NCBI GenBank assembly: GCA_002315555.1
Contig: DCHF01000030.1
Span: 1 to 64,000, forward strand
Reading direction: 5' to 3'
Length of the DNA stretch: 64,000 bases
Origin: Lachnospiraceae bacterium UBA1759
GTDB taxonomy: Bacteria > Bacillota > Clostridia > Lachnospirales > Lachnospiraceae
The notes beneath the pieces were generated by a model. The model was not told where the DNA came from, did no database searches, and saw only the letters and a program-made list of their open reading frames with translations. Below, piece by piece: positions 52,266-60,140 of the stretch (the stretch's first letter is position 1; each line of letters opens with the position of its first letter). The translations under genes and the position numbers were made by a program.

Positions 52266-53176
52266 TACTGCTGTACCTCCTTAGATCTGGTCATACGAAG
52301 CTGGATCAGAGAGATCGCTGCTACGAGGATGAAGAAAAGAACTGCCTTGGACTGAGCTACACCACGGGCTGCGGTATTCTGACCGTAGAAGGTGTTGAAG
52401 ATGTTCAGAGCCAGCATTTCAGTGGTCTTGATCTGTTCAGTACCCTGCCATACAAAGGGCTGGCCGGCTGTCAGAGCCAGGTTCTGGTCGAAGAGCTTGA
52501 AGCCGTTTGTCAGTGTCAGGAATGTACAGATCGTGATGGAAGGCATCATATTGGGGATGGTTATGTGGATCAAGGTCTTAAACTTATTGGCACCATCGAT
52601 CTTAGCAGCCTCCATCATATCTTCAGGAATTGCCTGGAAACCGGCGATGTAGATGATCATCATGTAACCGATCTGCTGCCAGAGCATAACGATCATCAGG
52701 CCCCAGAAACCGTATTCTGTTTTCATCAGGATGGAAGTATTGTAACGGCTCAGGAAACCATCAAAAATCATACTCCAGATATAACCCAGAACGATACCAC
52801 CGATCAGGTTAGGCATAAAGAAAGCCGTACGGAAAAGGTTGGCACCGCGGATACCGGAGGTTAATGCATAGGCTACCAGGAAAGCCAGCACATTGATCAG
52901 AACTATTGAAGTAACCGCAAATAATGCTGTATACCAGAAAGCGTGCAGGAACGTAGGATCCTTGATCGCGCTGATATAGTTGTCGAAACCGATAAAGGTT
53001 GCATTACTGGTGGTTGTGAAAGAACAGAAAGACAGGTAAATACCCTTTGCAAAGGGATAAGCAAATCCGATCATAAATGCTGCCAGTGTAGGAAGCAGAA
53101 AGAGCGGAAAACATCTGGCGATAGGCCGGCGGATCAGATCGGATGTCTGCGCTGATGCAGATTTCTTTTTAGCCAT
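52265..53176 (-). CDS. ABC sugar permease, MalF type
   Basis: This 303-residue membrane permease with six helices has the EAA loop MEAAKIDGANKFKTL (about residue 198), followed by IHITIPNMMPS. It pairs with the MalG-type protein to form the maltodextrin channel. The charged N-terminus is cytoplasmic. AAGGAG precedes the ATG. It is the second gene of the operon after the binding protein. Confidence 0.92.
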   Translation of the reverse strand: MAKKKSASAQTSDLIRRPIARCFPLFLLPTLAAFMIGFAYPFAKGIYLSFCSFTTTSNATFIGFDNYISAIKDPTFLHAFWYTALFAVTSIVLINVLAFLVAYALTSGIRGANLFRTAFFMPNLIGGIVLGYIWSMIFDGFLSRYNTSILMKTEYGFWGLMIVMLWQQIGYMMIIYIAGFQAIPEDMMEAAKIDGANKFKTLIHITIPNMMPSITICTFLTLTNGFKLFDQNLALTAGQPFVWQGTEQIKTTEMLALNIFNTFYGQNTAARGVAQSKAVLFFILVAAISLIQLRMTRSKEVQQ

Positions 53177-53249
53177 AGCATAAACTCCTTATTGACAAAG
53201 CGAGGCGGGCAGTCACTTGCTGCCCGCCTTACCAAAAGCCTCAGTAAAA

Positions 53250-54527
53250 TTATTTACCGTAAGCTGCCTGATACTGGTTAGCCCAACCCTGAACGAAAGC
53301 GGTTTCAACTTCTGACCAGTCTCCGCCGGCATCATACTGGTTCATAGCAGCTACAAGACCTGCTCTCCAATCATCAACGTTGGGAGTGTAGTTGAATGCC
53401 CAGTCAACATTGTAGTTGCCTGCTGCAAGAAGTTCGTTAGCGTTAGCCAGGAATACGTTAGAAGAAGCAGCAGCCTTCTTGTAGGGAACAGCACCAAACT
53501 GTTCAGCCATCATCTTTGTACCTGCTTCAGAAGTAACAAGCCAGTACATGAAGTCAAGAGTTGCCTTCTGATCTGCTTCAGAAGCCTTAGCATTTACAGC
53601 CCAGCAGTTTTCTGTACCTGAGCACAGACCAGCCTTTTCTTCGCCTTCAACGCCGCAGTAGATCGGGATCATCTGCATTTCGTCATCAGCCCAGCTTTCA
53701 GACAGTGCAGCATATTCCCATGTACCGTTCTGGTAGAATACAGCGTCGCCGTTCTTGAATTCAGCTTCTGCATCGTAACCGCCGGTAGCCAGAGTGTTGA
53801 TATCATATGCAGAGTTGTTTACATACAGATCCCAGATATTCTTGTAGTTTTCAAGATAAGCACCGGTAAGCTCTGCGGGGCATTCTGTCCACTTATCATC
53901 TCTCATTTCATAGAAAAGAGGCATATTTGCCAGATGGCCGGAGAATCTCCATGAAGAAGAACCATCCATACCTGAAGAAGTGAATGCATCAAAGCCAAGT
54001 TCAGCAGCACGTGCATGAATGTCTTCAACGATCGTCTTCAGAGAAGCGAAATCCTTAATGTCGGTGATTTCGTAACCAGCTTCCTTCAGAAGCTTCTTGT
54101 TTACGATGATACCGTAAGATTCGTAGCAGTAGCCGATAGAAGCTGCCTTGCCGTTTGCATCATACAGTGTGAATGAATCTGTGGTCAGTTCCTTGTAAAC
54201 GTCTGTGTCCTTCAGATCCAGGCAGTAGTCACCCCAGGTACCAACAGCTGCTGAGTTACCAACAACGAACATAGTAGGTGCAGCGGACTTATCCATCTCT
54301 GCTGTCAGTGTAGATTCATAGTTACCGGAAGCTGCAGTAACAACCTTTACAGAAACGCCTGTTTCTTCGGTGTACTTCTTAGCGATCTCCTGAAGAGCTG
54401 CATCAGCTTCAGGCTTGAAATTGAGCCAGTATACAGAACCGGTTTTTGACTTAGTTGATGCACCGCAGCCAGCCAAGAGGCTCAGGCACATTACCATACA
54501 AAGTACAGCACATAATAACTTTTTCAT
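53250..54527 (-). CDS. Extracellular sugar-binding lipoprotein (maltodextrin type)
   Basis: This 425-residue solute-binding protein of family 1 has the lipoprotein signal LCLSLLAGCGAST (Cys at about residue 21). The mature domain begins VYWLNFKPEADAALQEIAKKY, typical of MalE-like sugar binders. GAGGGAGATCAAG precedes the ATG. The permeases, malQ and LacI that follow point to maltose or maltodextrins. It is the first gene after a strong LacI-controlled promoter. Confidence 0.92.
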   Translation of the reverse strand: MKKLLCAVLCMVMCLSLLAGCGASTKSKTGSVYWLNFKPEADAALQEIAKKYTEETGVSVKVVTAASGNYESTLTAEMDKSAAPTMFVVGNSAAVGTWGDYCLDLKDTDVYKELTTDSFTLYDANGKAASIGYCYESYGIIVNKKLLKEAGYEITDIKDFASLKTIVEDIHARAAELGFDAFTSSGMDGSSSWRFSGHLANMPLFYEMRDDKWTECPAELTGAYLENYKNIWDLYVNNSAYDINTLATGGYDAEAEFKNGDAVFYQNGTWEYAALSESWADDEMQMIPIYCGVEGEEKAGLCSGTENCWAVNAKASEADQKATLDFMYWLVTSEAGTKMMAEQFGAVPYKKAAASSNVFLANANELLAAGNYNVDWAFNYTPNVDDWRAGLVAAMNQYDAGGDWSEVETAFVQGWANQYQAAYGK

Positions 54528-54625
54528 CTTGATCTCCCTCTTTCATTACATGAAATAATAAGTTAGCGGCCCGGTATATCCGACACCCTGCGACGTGCAC
54601 CTTCGGAGGAATGGCCGGGATTGCC

Positions 54626-54661
54626 GGTATCGTTACCGGCAACGTTACCGGTATCGTTTCC
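54626..54661 (-). promoter_or_regulatory. Three contiguous LacI-type operators
   Basis: Three adjacent 12-mers, GGTATCGTTACC, GGCAACGTTACC and GGTATCGTTTCC (54626-54637, 54638-54649, 54650-54661), are near-palindromes around a central CG, the hallmark of LacI-family operators. They lie directly downstream of the promoter at 54669-54697. Confidence 0.75.
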
Positions 54662-54668
54662 GATTTCC

Positions 54669-54697
54669 TTTATACAACAATATTTCACAAAAAGCAA
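54669..54697 (-). promoter_or_regulatory. Promoter of the maltodextrin operon
   Basis: On the minus strand, TTGCTT (54692-54697), 17 bp and TATAAA (54669-54674). Transcription would start near 54662, at the edge of the operator array. Confidence 0.75.
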
Positions 54698-54782
54698 GAG
54701 GGATTTCTAAAAATTTTTGAAAATATTAACAGAATGCATATAAGGAAAAAAAACAATAATTCAATGACACAAAATTCTGTAT

Positions 54783-55049
54783 CTAGAAGCTTTTTCCTTG
54801 TCTCGGACCACAAAGAGCCGCCGCTTCGGGATCCACGATCCAGTGGTCACCATCGTGCTCATCCTTCAGATATCCATAGGGGCAGCTGCTGGCAACGTGT
54901 TTGCCGGAGTTACCCTTGGCCTTGAAGGTCGACTTGATCTTCTTGCTTGTATCTCCGGCATACCATTCGTTCATGATATTACGGAAGGGAGTGAGATCAT
55001 CGTCATCATGGCTTAGACGCTCATACAGAGCAGTAATTCTTTCTCTCAC
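54783..55049 (-). pseudogene. Decayed large serine recombinase (Tn-type resolvase/integrase remnant)
   Basis: An 88-codon remnant. It begins ITALYERLSHDDD, the catalytic-Ser start of large serine recombinases, then jumps to DLTPFRNIMNEWYAGDTSKKI, about 100 residues further on in the family, so the rest of the catalytic domain is deleted in frame. Similarity continues through PYGYLKDEHD and WIVDPEAA and then stops. The GTG start keeps a strong AAAGGAGG ribosome binding site. It cannot be active. It indicates that a mobile element once occupied this boundary. Confidence 0.8.
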
Positions 55050-55078
55050 TGTGATTTCCTCCTTTCTCCGTATGAAAA

Positions 55079-55129
55079 AAGCTCTAAGCGTACTTCAGTA
55101 ACAAGGTACTAAATGTACTCTTAGAGCTT
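55079..55129. repeat. Inverted repeat upstream of the recombinase remnant
   Basis: AAGCTCTAAG (55079-55088) pairs with CTTAGAGCTT (55120-55129), with further GTAC/TACT pairing inside. It may be a terminator, leader structure or old element end. Confidence 0.5.
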
Positions 55130-55154
55130 ATAACTCCTTTAACGAATTCATATT

Positions 55155-56057
55155 TCACTCTAACAATCCCGGAACTCCCTGCTCGTGCGGAAATCCGACA
55201 CGGAACGTCGGCCCCTGGTATTCGGTTGCTTTAACCCCCAGAACCGCCTGATTTGCCCGGACGATGCCACGCAGCGAAATGTAGAGAGAGGCGTCAGTAT
55301 TGTCCCAGCCGCGCAGACGGCAGAGCAGTCGCTGGAGCTCCTTATAGCCACGTTCAATGGCCTGGTCGGTCGTGAAACCGTTGGTATTGACGAACCAGCC
55401 GGAGTCATCACGGGTCACGGGCCAATGGATATCTGCGTTTTTGATCACTCGTACGCGCACGGTGACCACACCTGCGATCTCTATGCCTGTTCCCGCGATC
55501 TCACCCTCACCCATGGAGGCATGAAGGTCGCCCATTGCAAGCAGACCACCTTTTACGCGTACAGGAAGGTAAACGGTGGTGCCTTTGATGATACACGGAT
55601 TGTCCATGTTTCCGCCGCCGTTGAAAGAATCCTCGGTGGAGATCTCTCCTTCAGCGGGGGCGGTTCCGATGACGCCGATCATCGGCTTCACTGCCCAGGT
55701 CAAGTCCCGGAATCGGGCGATACCGTTTTCCACGGGGATCACCCGCGTGCGCAGTTCCACGGAATCCCAAAGGATGCCGCAGTTTTGGACGGTACATACA
55801 ACGCCTTGATCGGCAGTCTCGATGTCCAGGATGTCCACGGCCAGGGCATCGCCCGGCTCAGCACCTTCCACGTAAAGGGGACCGGTGGCCGGGTTACCGG
55901 AAATATCGCCGGTGGCGACCAGGTCCTGTTCCGTCCCGATCGCTCCGAAGAAGCAGTCTTCGGTGACAAAACGGACGGTTTCGCCCGGCATACAGTATGC
56001 AGCGGGGGCCATTGTTGCTGAAAATGCGGTGATCATTTGATTGCTGATTGTTAACAT
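55155..56057 (-). CDS. Acetamidase/formamidase family protein
   Basis: This 300-residue amidase of the FmdA/AmdA family hydrolyses formamide, acetamide or related short amides. Family segments are VEGAEPGDALAVDI, GVIGTAP, NGGGNMDNP and GDLHASMGEGEI with its His and Glu. The start ATG 56057 follows GGAGG; the longer frame to 56087 lacks a ribosome binding site. Amide release of ammonia would fit the nitrogen-rich metabolism of the window, but no direct partner is adjacent. Confidence 0.85.
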   Translation of the reverse strand: MLTISNQMITAFSATMAPAAYCMPGETVRFVTEDCFFGAIGTEQDLVATGDISGNPATGPLYVEGAEPGDALAVDILDIETADQGVVCTVQNCGILWDSVELRTRVIPVENGIARFRDLTWAVKPMIGVIGTAPAEGEISTEDSFNGGGNMDNPCIIKGTTVYLPVRVKGGLLAMGDLHASMGEGEIAGTGIEIAGVVTVRVRVIKNADIHWPVTRDDSGWFVNTNGFTTDQAIERGYKELQRLLCRLRGWDNTDASLYISLRGIVRANQAVLGVKATEYQGPTFRVGFPHEQGVPGLLE

Positions 56058-56115
56058 GGGAACCTCCATTACGATTCTTACAACCATAGTTTATCCCGCT
56101 ACGGCGCTCTTTCGA

Positions 56116-56751
56116 TCAGATTTTCTTCCGGACCAAATAGTAGCCGAGAAGTGCGTTGAAGCCGGTGGCGGAGAAGACGCTGAACCGCTCGACGATGCCG
56201 AAATAGGCCTGCGGTACCACATTTGTGCCGATGGCCCCGACAAACATCAGGGTGAGCGCAATGGCTGCCCAAATGCCAAGACTTTTGAGCTTTTCCGAGC
56301 GGAACCCCCCGATGATGATCAGCACAAGTGAGGCAATCGACGTCAGAACGACGGCCACAGTCACCACGTACACATGCATGATATCAGAGAAGGTTTTCAT
56401 TCCGGTACCGGCCTCGGAAAGCGGGAACAGGTCGTAACCCACCGCGGAGATCCAGTTCATTACCGCAAAAACATACACCCCGATGCGGGTCAGACGGTTT
56501 CCCGCCCTGGTTTCCGCAAAGTAGATGCTGACCGCCATGATCGATACGAGGCCGCATTTTCCGTAGAGGCAGGACAATTGGTCCCAGAGGCCCCGTGACG
56601 GTGCGGTCGCAGCGCTCAGGTCGCTGACGGCCTGGCTCATCCAGTTGTAGCCCGGGTAGGCCAGCGGTGAGAATACCACGGCGACGACATAGGACAGGAA
56701 GCTGATGATTCCGAAGAGGCCGCAGAGGCGGAGGTATTTACAGGAGTTCAT
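56116..56751 (-). CDS. DUF998 family membrane protein
   Basis: This 211-residue protein with about six membrane helices is of the DUF998 family. The pattern WMSQAVSDLSA after helix 1 and YDLFPLSEAGT after helix 3 is characteristic. The function is unknown. The ATG at 56751 overlaps the stop of the upstream glycosidase (TGATG), so the two are translationally coupled; the preceding GTG at 56754 is an alternative. Confidence 0.78.
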   Translation of the reverse strand: MNSCKYLRLCGLFGIISFLSYVVAVVFSPLAYPGYNWMSQAVSDLSAATAPSRGLWDQLSCLYGKCGLVSIMAVSIYFAETRAGNRLTRIGVYVFAVMNWISAVGYDLFPLSEAGTGMKTFSDIMHVYVVTVAVVLTSIASLVLIIIGGFRSEKLKSLGIWAAIALTLMFVGAIGTNVVPQAYFGIVERFSVFSATGFNALLGYYLVRKKI

Positions 56752-58493
56752 CACTTAATATACCCTCCGATCAGTAAATATGCGCCGGACGTCCAGGTAA
56801 TAAAGTTGCCGCCACGCAGCGGTCCGTCAAAGGCGTTCATCATCTGGCAGAGCGTGTTGACATCGGCCATGGAGCCGCAATAGCGGGAGGCGACTTCGCT
56901 TGCGAAATCGGTTTCACCGCAGTCGTACAGGCCGGAGATGAGCAACAGGTTGAAGGGGTGGTAGATCATCGAACGATAGTCGTTTCCGGCCACCACATTC
57001 AGCTCGCGCGCAGTCACCTTTTCCTTGCAGAAGCCGTAGGGCGTCAGGACGTAGTCCTCGATCTTCAGGTCCTCGATCAGCTTTTCCAGGATCTCCGCCG
57101 GAAGCCGTTTGCCGAGGAGAACCGGGACGTAACCGAGGATACAGTAATCCTTTTCGATGCTTTTTCCTTCCATCGTATGCGCTTCAAAACACTCGCCGTT
57201 CCACAGCTTTTCGATCAAAAGAGTCTGCATATCGGCGGCTTTTTTATACCAGGCGGCCTTCACTTCTTCACCGAGTCCCAGCTGCTCCGCCATCTCGCCG
57301 AGCTCCTCATAGAGGAGGATCAGATAGGTGGGCAGATCCGGCGTGACCATACAGTTGCTTTCGCGGAAGGTGGAGCCGTCCTCCATGCCGGATTCATCGC
57401 TGTGTTCGTAATTCGGCAGGCCGTCGGCGCTTTCGCTGCGATATTTCATGAACCAGTCCGCCCACTTTGCCAGACGCGGATACAAGTCGCGAAGCCGGTC
57501 CTCCGAAATCAGATCATAGGTACCGCGCAGTTTCATCTGCTTCAGCGCCCAGCCCTGGATGGGCGGACGGACATTGGAGAATGCGCTGTAAACGTCGGAA
57601 TAATAGTCCGGAACCATTCCCTCGGGGCTCTGGTAATCAAAGGGAACCATCAGCTGGTCCCAGGCCAGGTCGATGTTTCTGCTGAATGCCACCGCCTGAT
57701 AGGACAGCTGCCACTGCGATGCGGGACCGCTGTCATGCATGAACAGATACGGCCGCTTGATCAGGCCGCTCGGCGCACGCAGATAGGACCAGAGATTCCA
57801 CACGGCGCGCTCCCACAGGATCTCATACTTATCGTGCAGGTGCGGGATATTGTTTTTGAAGGTCTCCCAATCGGCGGTGACCGAGGCAAGCCCTTCCTCA
57901 TAGGTCGGGTAGTTTTCGCGTACATAGCCGGAATGCGAGAATTCCTCGAGGCTTCCGTACATCACGCCGTTTTCATCGGGCAGCAGGTCGATCTCCGTGT
58001 GGCCCATGCGCAGTTCGTCCCAGTGCCAGGGGGCGGCGGCTTCGATCGAGCCGGTGATGGAATGGATCACGGTGGAGAACAGCATCTGGAACTGCGTCTC
58101 CCAGGCGTTCTTTCCGCGCGGCTTTGAGGTGCGATCCAGCCGTTCCGGTGTGGAAGCAAAGCGTAGACCGAGACCGGCGGTGCTTTCGAACAGGATCAGT
58201 TTTTCCTCTGCGATGCAGATGCGGATATCACCGTACAGCGTGCGGAGGATCATTTCCGTGGGCGTGTGGATGACGATCGCGTACGGAATGCGCTCGCCCT
58301 GATACAACGGCTGCACATTGAACAGTTTCTGCTTTCCGGTGAGCGTGTTCATGCCATGCGCGGTCGCAAGGTACAGATAAGCTTTGCCAAAACGATCGGC
58401 CCCGGTTGATTTAAACAAAAGATAGCTTCCTTTTCTGCCGAACGGGCAGTCCAGAATACTGATAAAACGATCACTTTCATCTACAAATCTCAT
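56751..58493 (-). CDS. GH63-like alpha/alpha-barrel glycosidase
   Basis: This 580-residue protein has an N-terminal beta domain (about 1-150) and an (alpha/alpha)6 barrel like GH63/mannosylglycerate hydrolases. Barrel segments are HDSGPASQWQLSYQAV, DYQSPEGMVPDYYSD, PPIQGWALKQM and DESGMEDGSTF, with acidic residues in the places typical of the inverting GH63 acid and base. There is no signal peptide. GGGAGGTAATGTC precedes the ATG. It is coupled to the DUF998 gene. The substrate is likely an alpha-linked di- or oligosaccharide. Confidence 0.75.
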   Translation of the reverse strand: MRFVDESDRFISILDCPFGRKGSYLLFKSTGADRFGKAYLYLATAHGMNTLTGKQKLFNVQPLYQGERIPYAIVIHTPTEMILRTLYGDIRICIAEEKLILFESTAGLGLRFASTPERLDRTSKPRGKNAWETQFQMLFSTVIHSITGSIEAAAPWHWDELRMGHTEIDLLPDENGVMYGSLEEFSHSGYVRENYPTYEEGLASVTADWETFKNNIPHLHDKYEILWERAVWNLWSYLRAPSGLIKRPYLFMHDSGPASQWQLSYQAVAFSRNIDLAWDQLMVPFDYQSPEGMVPDYYSDVYSAFSNVRPPIQGWALKQMKLRGTYDLISEDRLRDLYPRLAKWADWFMKYRSESADGLPNYEHSDESGMEDGSTFRESNCMVTPDLPTYLILLYEELGEMAEQLGLGEEVKAAWYKKAADMQTLLIEKLWNGECFEAHTMEGKSIEKDYCILGYVPVLLGKRLPAEILEKLIEDLKIEDYVLTPYGFCKEKVTARELNVVAGNDYRSMIYHPFNLLLISGLYDCGETDFASEVASRYCGSMADVNTLCQMMNAFDGPLRGGNFITWTSGAYLLIGGYIK

Positions 58494-58540
58494 GACATTA
58501 CCTCCCTTGCCAATGATCTCTCAGTGTGTTTGATGTTTAA

Positions 58541-58569
58541 ATTATAATCCTTAGACGAAAACGTGTCAT
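58541..58569 (-). promoter_or_regulatory. Promoter of the GH63-like gene
   Basis: On the minus strand, ATGACA (58564-58569), 17 bp and TATAAT (58541-58546). Confidence 0.65.
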
Positions 58570-58635
58570 ACCTTTTTCGGAAACATGTTAATATTCTCGA
58601 TTTTTCGCTTATTTTTTGAAGTATTGACGGAATTC

Positions 58636-58664
58636 TTGATGTACATAAATAAGAGTGCTAATAT
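58636..58664 (+). promoter_or_regulatory. Promoter of the thioesterase gene
   Basis: TTGATG (58636-58641), 17 bp and TAATAT (58659-58664), 60 bp before the ATG at 58725. Confidence 0.6.
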
Positions 58665-58724
58665 GATAGCAAATACTGTTTTTTAAACGGACTGAGTGGA
58701 TGATAACTCAAAGAGGAGGAAATT

Positions 58725-59120
58725 ATGGAATTTGCCAACGTAGCGGAAGCACAGGAGTTTTTTAAGGGTGATCGTTTTGCGACCACGAACGGAATGGTTG
58801 TCGATGAGATCGGTGAAGATTACGCGGTCTGCAGCATGGATATTACGGAAAACCACCTCAACGCAAACGGAACCGTTATGGGCGGCGTATATTTCACATT
58901 GGCCGATTTTGCTTTTGCGGTCTCTGTTAATAACGTCCATAAGATTACCGTCGGCATGGATTCCAACATCACGTTCCTGGTACCGGCCAAGGGTACCAAG
59001 CTGATCGCCACCTCACAGGTGATCCGCACCGGAAAGACCACGACCTTCTGCGAGGTCCGGGTCAAGGATGCGCTCGACCGCACCTGCGCGGTGTTCACCG
59101 GAACGGCTTTCAAACTGTGA
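58725..59120 (+). CDS. PaaI-type hotdog thioesterase
   Basis: This 131-residue hotdog-fold protein is of the PaaI family. ENHLNANGTVMGGVYFTLADFA carries the family N-x-x-G-x-[VM]-x-G-G motif and the following acidic residue. It would hydrolyse an aromatic or medium-chain acyl-CoA. GAGGAGG precedes the ATG. It lies 71 nt upstream of the CooC-like gene and may share its transcript. Confidence 0.87.
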   Translation: MEFANVAEAQEFFKGDRFATTNGMVVDEIGEDYAVCSMDITENHLNANGTVMGGVYFTLADFAFAVSVNNVHKITVGMDSNITFLVPAKGTKLIATSQVIRTGKTTTFCEVRVKDALDRTCAVFTGTAFKL

Positions 59121-59191
59121 TCAAAAGACTTACGCTATACAGCAAGTCACTTTCATACTTTTTTTCAGAGTAAACGGATTGGAGAAAGAAA

Positions 59192-60130
59192 ATGGGAACG
59201 TTTCACTGTCCGATAGGCGCAGCGTCCAGAGGAACGACCGGGTGCGTTGATTGCGGACTCTGTTCCGCGGCCACCAAGGCGGAACGGATCGCCGCAGCCG
59301 ATCGAATGCGCGAATACATCCGCGCGACGGCCGGAACCCGGGCCGGTGTGATAAAGAAGATCGCGGTCTGCGGAAAAGGCGGCGTCGGGAAGAGTACGTT
59401 CTCCGCGCTGCTCGCCGCGAGCACAGTCTCGCTCGGATACCGGACATTAGTCATCGACACGGACGAGTCCAACCCGTCCATGCATCGGAGACTTGGCATC
59501 GGGAAAGAACCGGAGCCGCTTCTTTCCATTCTGGAACGCTTTTCCGATGAAGCCGCGCCGATCGAAGCCGCCTGGCTCGACCGCGATGAGATCCGCTTTG
59601 AGGACATCCCGGAGCGGCTGGTCGTGTCCAGGGATAAGCTCAGTCTCATGTGCTCCGGAAAGATCGACGATCCGCTGATCGGCTGTGCATGTACAATGAG
59701 CGACCTTACGCGAAATCTGATGGTCAATTATGTTCCGGATGAGAAGGAGCTTGTGATCACGGATCTGGAGGCCGGTGTAGAGAGCTTTGGCCGCGGAATG
59801 GAGCAGGGCGTCGATACGATCATCATGATCATTGAGCCCACGCTGGATTCCCTGATGGTGGCCGCTAAAGTGCAGTATATGTCCGAAGGCCTCGGCATCC
59901 GCCGGATCCGCGGAATTTTAAATAAGATCCCGGACAAAGCCACGGAAAAACAGATGCGTGCATTACTGAAAGAGCACAATATCCGCTACCTCGGCACGAT
60001 GCCGCTCAGTTCCGAGATCAGTCTATCGGCCCTGACCGGAGCGATGATCCCGGAGGGAGAAGCATATCAAAACGTTAAGAATCTCGCTTGTCTGATGTTT
60101 GACGAGGCAGAGATGGATTATGATTTATAG
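59192..60130 (+). CDS. CooC-like MinD-family ATPase with an N-terminal cysteine motif
   Basis: This 312-residue protein starts with CPIGAASRGTTGCVDCGLC (four cysteines, probable Fe-S or metal site). A deviant Walker A GKGGVGKST (about residue 60) and DTDESNPS (about 90) follow, in the MinD/CooC superfamily. CooC assists nickel-cluster insertion into CO dehydrogenase. A second Cys pair occurs in LIGCACTM (about 168), close to the CooC CxC that binds nickel at the dimer interface. GGAGAAAGAAA precedes the ATG. The next gene encodes a multi-[4Fe-4S] protein, so the pair likely matures or activates a metalloenzyme. No CO dehydrogenase is in the window. Confidence 0.8.
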   Translation: MGTFHCPIGAASRGTTGCVDCGLCSAATKAERIAAADRMREYIRATAGTRAGVIKKIAVCGKGGVGKSTFSALLAASTVSLGYRTLVIDTDESNPSMHRRLGIGKEPEPLLSILERFSDEAAPIEAAWLDRDEIRFEDIPERLVVSRDKLSLMCSGKIDDPLIGCACTMSDLTRNLMVNYVPDEKELVITDLEAGVESFGRGMEQGVDTIIMIIEPTLDSLMVAAKVQYMSEGLGIRRIRGILNKIPDKATEKQMRALLKEHNIRYLGTMPLSSEISLSALTGAMIPEGEAYQNVKNLACLMFDEAEMDYDL

Positions 60131-60140
60131 GAGGTCCGTG

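Noticed and set aside
54626..54661. CRISPR or microsatellite array
   Set aside because: There are only three contiguous 12-mers with no spacers, near-palindromic and next to a promoter; operators explain them better.
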